A DNA stretch of 64,000 nt, from positions 1,422,160-1,486,159 of the forward strand of contig KL197715.1 of the NCBI GenBank assembly GCA_000697665.1, given 5' to 3'. The translations under genes and the position numbers were made by a program. The notes under the pieces were generated by a model, which made no database searches, was not told where the DNA came from, and was given only the letters and a program-made list of their open reading frames with translations. The DNA comes from Jaapia argillacea MUCL 33604 (lineage: Eukaryota > Basidiomycota > Agaricomycetes > Jaapiales > Jaapiaceae). How positions within the stretch are numbered: the first letter of the stretch is position 1; every line of letters starts with the position of its first letter. This document shows positions 61,499 to 64,000 of the stretch, piece after piece.

Positions 61499-63510
61499 CC
61501 CTAGACGATAGTTGGAAGATGGATGATCGACGCATCCCGTATACCCTTCGTGGAAGTTCAACTCTCGACGGCAGGTTCCTCAGGCTGTCGAAACAGGACA
61601 TGGGCGAGATCTTACAGGCGAAGACTTGCTTGCCCCTAGCTCCTCGTTCCCGGACTTTGGCGCTAACTACCGAGTAATTTCTTTGGTTTGTGGACAAGCC
61701 AAAACTTGCTTTATTTTTCTCGGCGGAACGGTTCCCAGTTTCATTGTACCTGGAGATGGTGATGTTCAACGTTCTACCGAGTCTGGCAGTAATACCCTCT
61801 TCGTCATTTCCCCGAACTACGATTGGCTCTTGGTGGTTGAGACCTTGGTCCCTGAGCCCAGGAGCCCTTTTGGACGAGCATCAGACAGGGGGAGAAACTG
61901 TCATCAGCGAGGAGGAAGTACAAATACGACCATGTCGATCGCGCTGTCAGGCTGGGGACCATTACTCCCCTCAACTGCACACGATCTACGAATACCCACT
62001 CTGGGAACCTCTGGTATACCGTGAACCGACGCCACTGCTCGCAAGCTTGAGAGATGTGGTTATTACAGAGCCAGACAACGATTTGAGTTGAAGTTGGATT
62101 CAATAGATGACGCCATCAGCATTGGCGAAAACGGAGAGCAACATACTTAGATTGTATGGAGATTCTTTGGTGGTTCCACCTGGTGTCGACAGGTTGCACG
62201 AAGAGAGTTGTCGCCTTAAGAGAAGTCATTACTCGTAAGTATGAGTTGTTGATGATATCCTTTGTATGTACCCTTGTGTTGGCGGTTGACTGGGAGTCCA
62301 AAAATTTCCCCGTGGCAGTTTGTTCCGAACCTTCGCAGCCGGGCTTGAACCTTCGTTCACGCTCTTGGGTCTTAGTTAGCGATTCAAGCCCGTCTCATAC
62401 ATGGCAACACTCTCTGTTTGTGTTTTTCTCAACCCGACTACCTATCTTTTTAAACGCTGGCGGAAGTCTTGGCAGGATAAGTACGCTAGTTTATGTGACC
62501 AACTTTGACGAAGCTATCATCTGTGTTGGAGTCACCTCTGTACCGTCGCTCCCGTCGACGACCTTGCATTCCATATGGTACAAAGTTCCAAGTCGAACAT
62601 GAATTCCCAACCCATGTTCTGAGCAATTCGGAAGCTCGAATCTTGCGCTGCTGCCTCGCTCTGAAATATCGTCTCCAGGTCATCGATTGACTTAGAGAAA
62701 CCAAGGGATGTACTTTGAAGGTGAGCTCTCTCGTTCGATCTCATCACATTTGGTGGGGTCTCTGCTCGCCTGCAGTCTCTCCAAATCCGTCGGTGTCGAC
62801 GTCATGTCCAAGAGCGTTTTTTAAAAGCCAGAAGCAGTCGACTCGCCTTGTTGTTCTGGACTGTTTCGGTCAGCTGAAGACCAAGTCAACTTCGTCTATG
62901 CATGCATCACAGACGTAAGGGCGTCTTGCCTTGCCAGTCGCAGCCAAGTCGCACGACTCATCACCCTTCACGTCAGACTTCTGTTGGATGCTTCGCCCCA
63001 CACCATTTGGACGCCAGTAGGAAAATGAAGTTCGAGGCATCCGAGGGGTGTGGTCGTGCTTTAAGTGAGGCCCGCAGTCCCAACTTCACACCAGCAACAC
63101 ATCGCATTTCGTACCCGATCATCCTCTGCGTTTTTTGCACCGCTCTGCTACTGGACAGTAAGCCTCGCAGTCGAATTTGTGGTTTCTTACCAGCCCAATG
63201 CTTGCATTTTCAGGTGGATGCGAAATCGTTTCCGGGGAAGCAAAGGGTGGTTGCTGCAGTGCGATGAAGCCTTCCTTGCTACCGAAGGCGCCCATGGTCT
63301 GATTGATAGACGTGAGATTTTGATGGTTTCCTTTTTACCTTTCCTAATCTGTGTATGTGGTATTCAATTTCCGGGATGAGGCCCAGTGATGAGGACGACA
63401 TAACGAGACCCTCATCCGCACCCACTTTGCATGTTCTGGACATATTTCACCTAGAGCTCTCGCCATGGATTGTTTGGACACCCCCTCCTCTAGCATCCTG
63501 GTTAAGCACC
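61499..63510. other. Two kilobases with fragmentary frames
   Basis: Plus-strand frames at 61690-62091 (HTIYEYPLWEPLVYREPTP, with a stop) and 62156-62602, and a minus-strand frame at 62532-62747 (FSKSIDDLETIFQSEAAAQD), each look partly coding. I cannot join them into a gene. This may be a diverged or degraded gene, or one with unusual introns. Confidence 0.35.
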
Positions 63511-64000
63511 ATGTCTGGTAGTGAGTTTCCCGACCAACCATCGGGCTCGGACATTGGTATGTAGAAGGTACTGATGTCCCGATGGACTGTATTGACGTAT
63601 TCGGCGTTGGCCAGCTACTGTTACCGAAGGACCGAAATTGCCTTCTCCAGGTCCTTATCATGGCGCTCAGCCTCTGAAATCCGCTGTTCCCTCGCTCTCC
63701 TCTAGCTCTCCTGCTGCTGCCTTTTCCGATGAACCATACGACAATCCCAAGGTTATAGCTCTGCTGTATGATGAGATAGAGAGGCTACGCTCTGAGAACT
63801 CCCTTTTATGGACCTTCATCGGCGAGCTAGGAAGTCAGCTACAGATTAATCTTGTTCGGATTGATGACTTGAACGAAGGGGTAGGGTCTCAGTGTTCCAA
63901 CCCAAATATGACTTCCTGACTTTGTCTTTCGGTAAAGCGTCATGCTTGTTTCTTGTCTCGTACGAGCGATCTCTCGCCTCCTCCAGCATCCCCCCTACAC
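63511..64000 (+). CDS. Coiled-coil protein, 5' part only (runs off the window)
   Basis: Exon 1 (63511-63556, MSGSEFPDQPSGSDIG) joins over a 94-nt intron to exon 2 (63651-63880), which ends at a donor gtaggg with the frame in phase. Together they give 92 residues: a Ser/Pro-rich leader, then a coiled coil (KVIALLYDEIERLRSENSLL, then GELGSQLQINLVRIDDLN). The layout resembles the first exons of the gene at 59446, so the two may be tandem paralogues. The gene continues beyond base 64000. Confidence 0.6.

Overview
This is nuclear DNA of a filamentous fungus, almost certainly a basidiomycete of the Agaricomycetes type. The genes are split by many introns of about 45-80 nt with GT...AG ends. They include large families typical of mushroom genomes: tandem F-box genes, a cytochrome P450 and GH3 beta-glucosidases. 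There are no operons. Exon models below were read by eye from splice signals and reading-frame continuity, so exact ends are provisional.

Layout. 0.9-1.7 kb: a doubtful membrane-protein gene. 2.2-6.1 kb: two tandem zinc alcohol dehydrogenases (minus). 7.0-10.0 kb: a long Ser/Pro-rich protein (plus). 10.2-12.45 kb: the nucleotide-excision-repair gene RAD7 (minus). 12.5-28 kb: a complex tandem array built from RAD7 exon-1 copies, a plus-strand gene for a two-helix membrane protein with double-stranded-RNA-binding domains (three copies, A-C) and a minus-strand F-box gene (three copies). 28.8-31.5 kb: a coiled-coil, proline/glutamine-rich protein. 32.1-33.9 kb: a shugoshin-like coiled-coil protein (minus). 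34.4-39.9 kb: three tandem genes of a second, unrelated F-box-like family (plus). 40.5-45.5 kb: a GH38 alpha-mannosidase (AMS1 type). 45.8-57.9 kb: two paralogous GH3/PA14 beta-glucosidases flanking a cytochrome P450, all minus. 59.4-61.5 kb and 63.5 kb to the end: two genes for coiled-coil/disordered proteins, the second running out of the window.

The most notable content is the 12.5-28 kb array. RAD7 and the first membrane/dsRNA-binding gene share a divergent promoter with a CRE-like TGACGTGA and a perfect CACGGTCAAACCGTG palindrome at fixed spacing. That promoter was copied with the downstream gene, so copies B and C each carry a dead RAD7 exon 1 facing away from them. Copy B can be assembled into an open six-exon, 282-residue model: two transmembrane helices, a linker, one complete dsRBD and a second dsRBD lacking its first helix. 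Copy A has a stop and a frameshift. Copy C keeps a clean dsRBD behind a GC-AG intron but has a broken membrane exon. A 308-bp MITE with 57-bp inverted repeats and AAT target duplications sits at an exon boundary of the first F-box gene. I know of no described family with this membrane-hairpin plus dsRBD layout, but I could not search databases.
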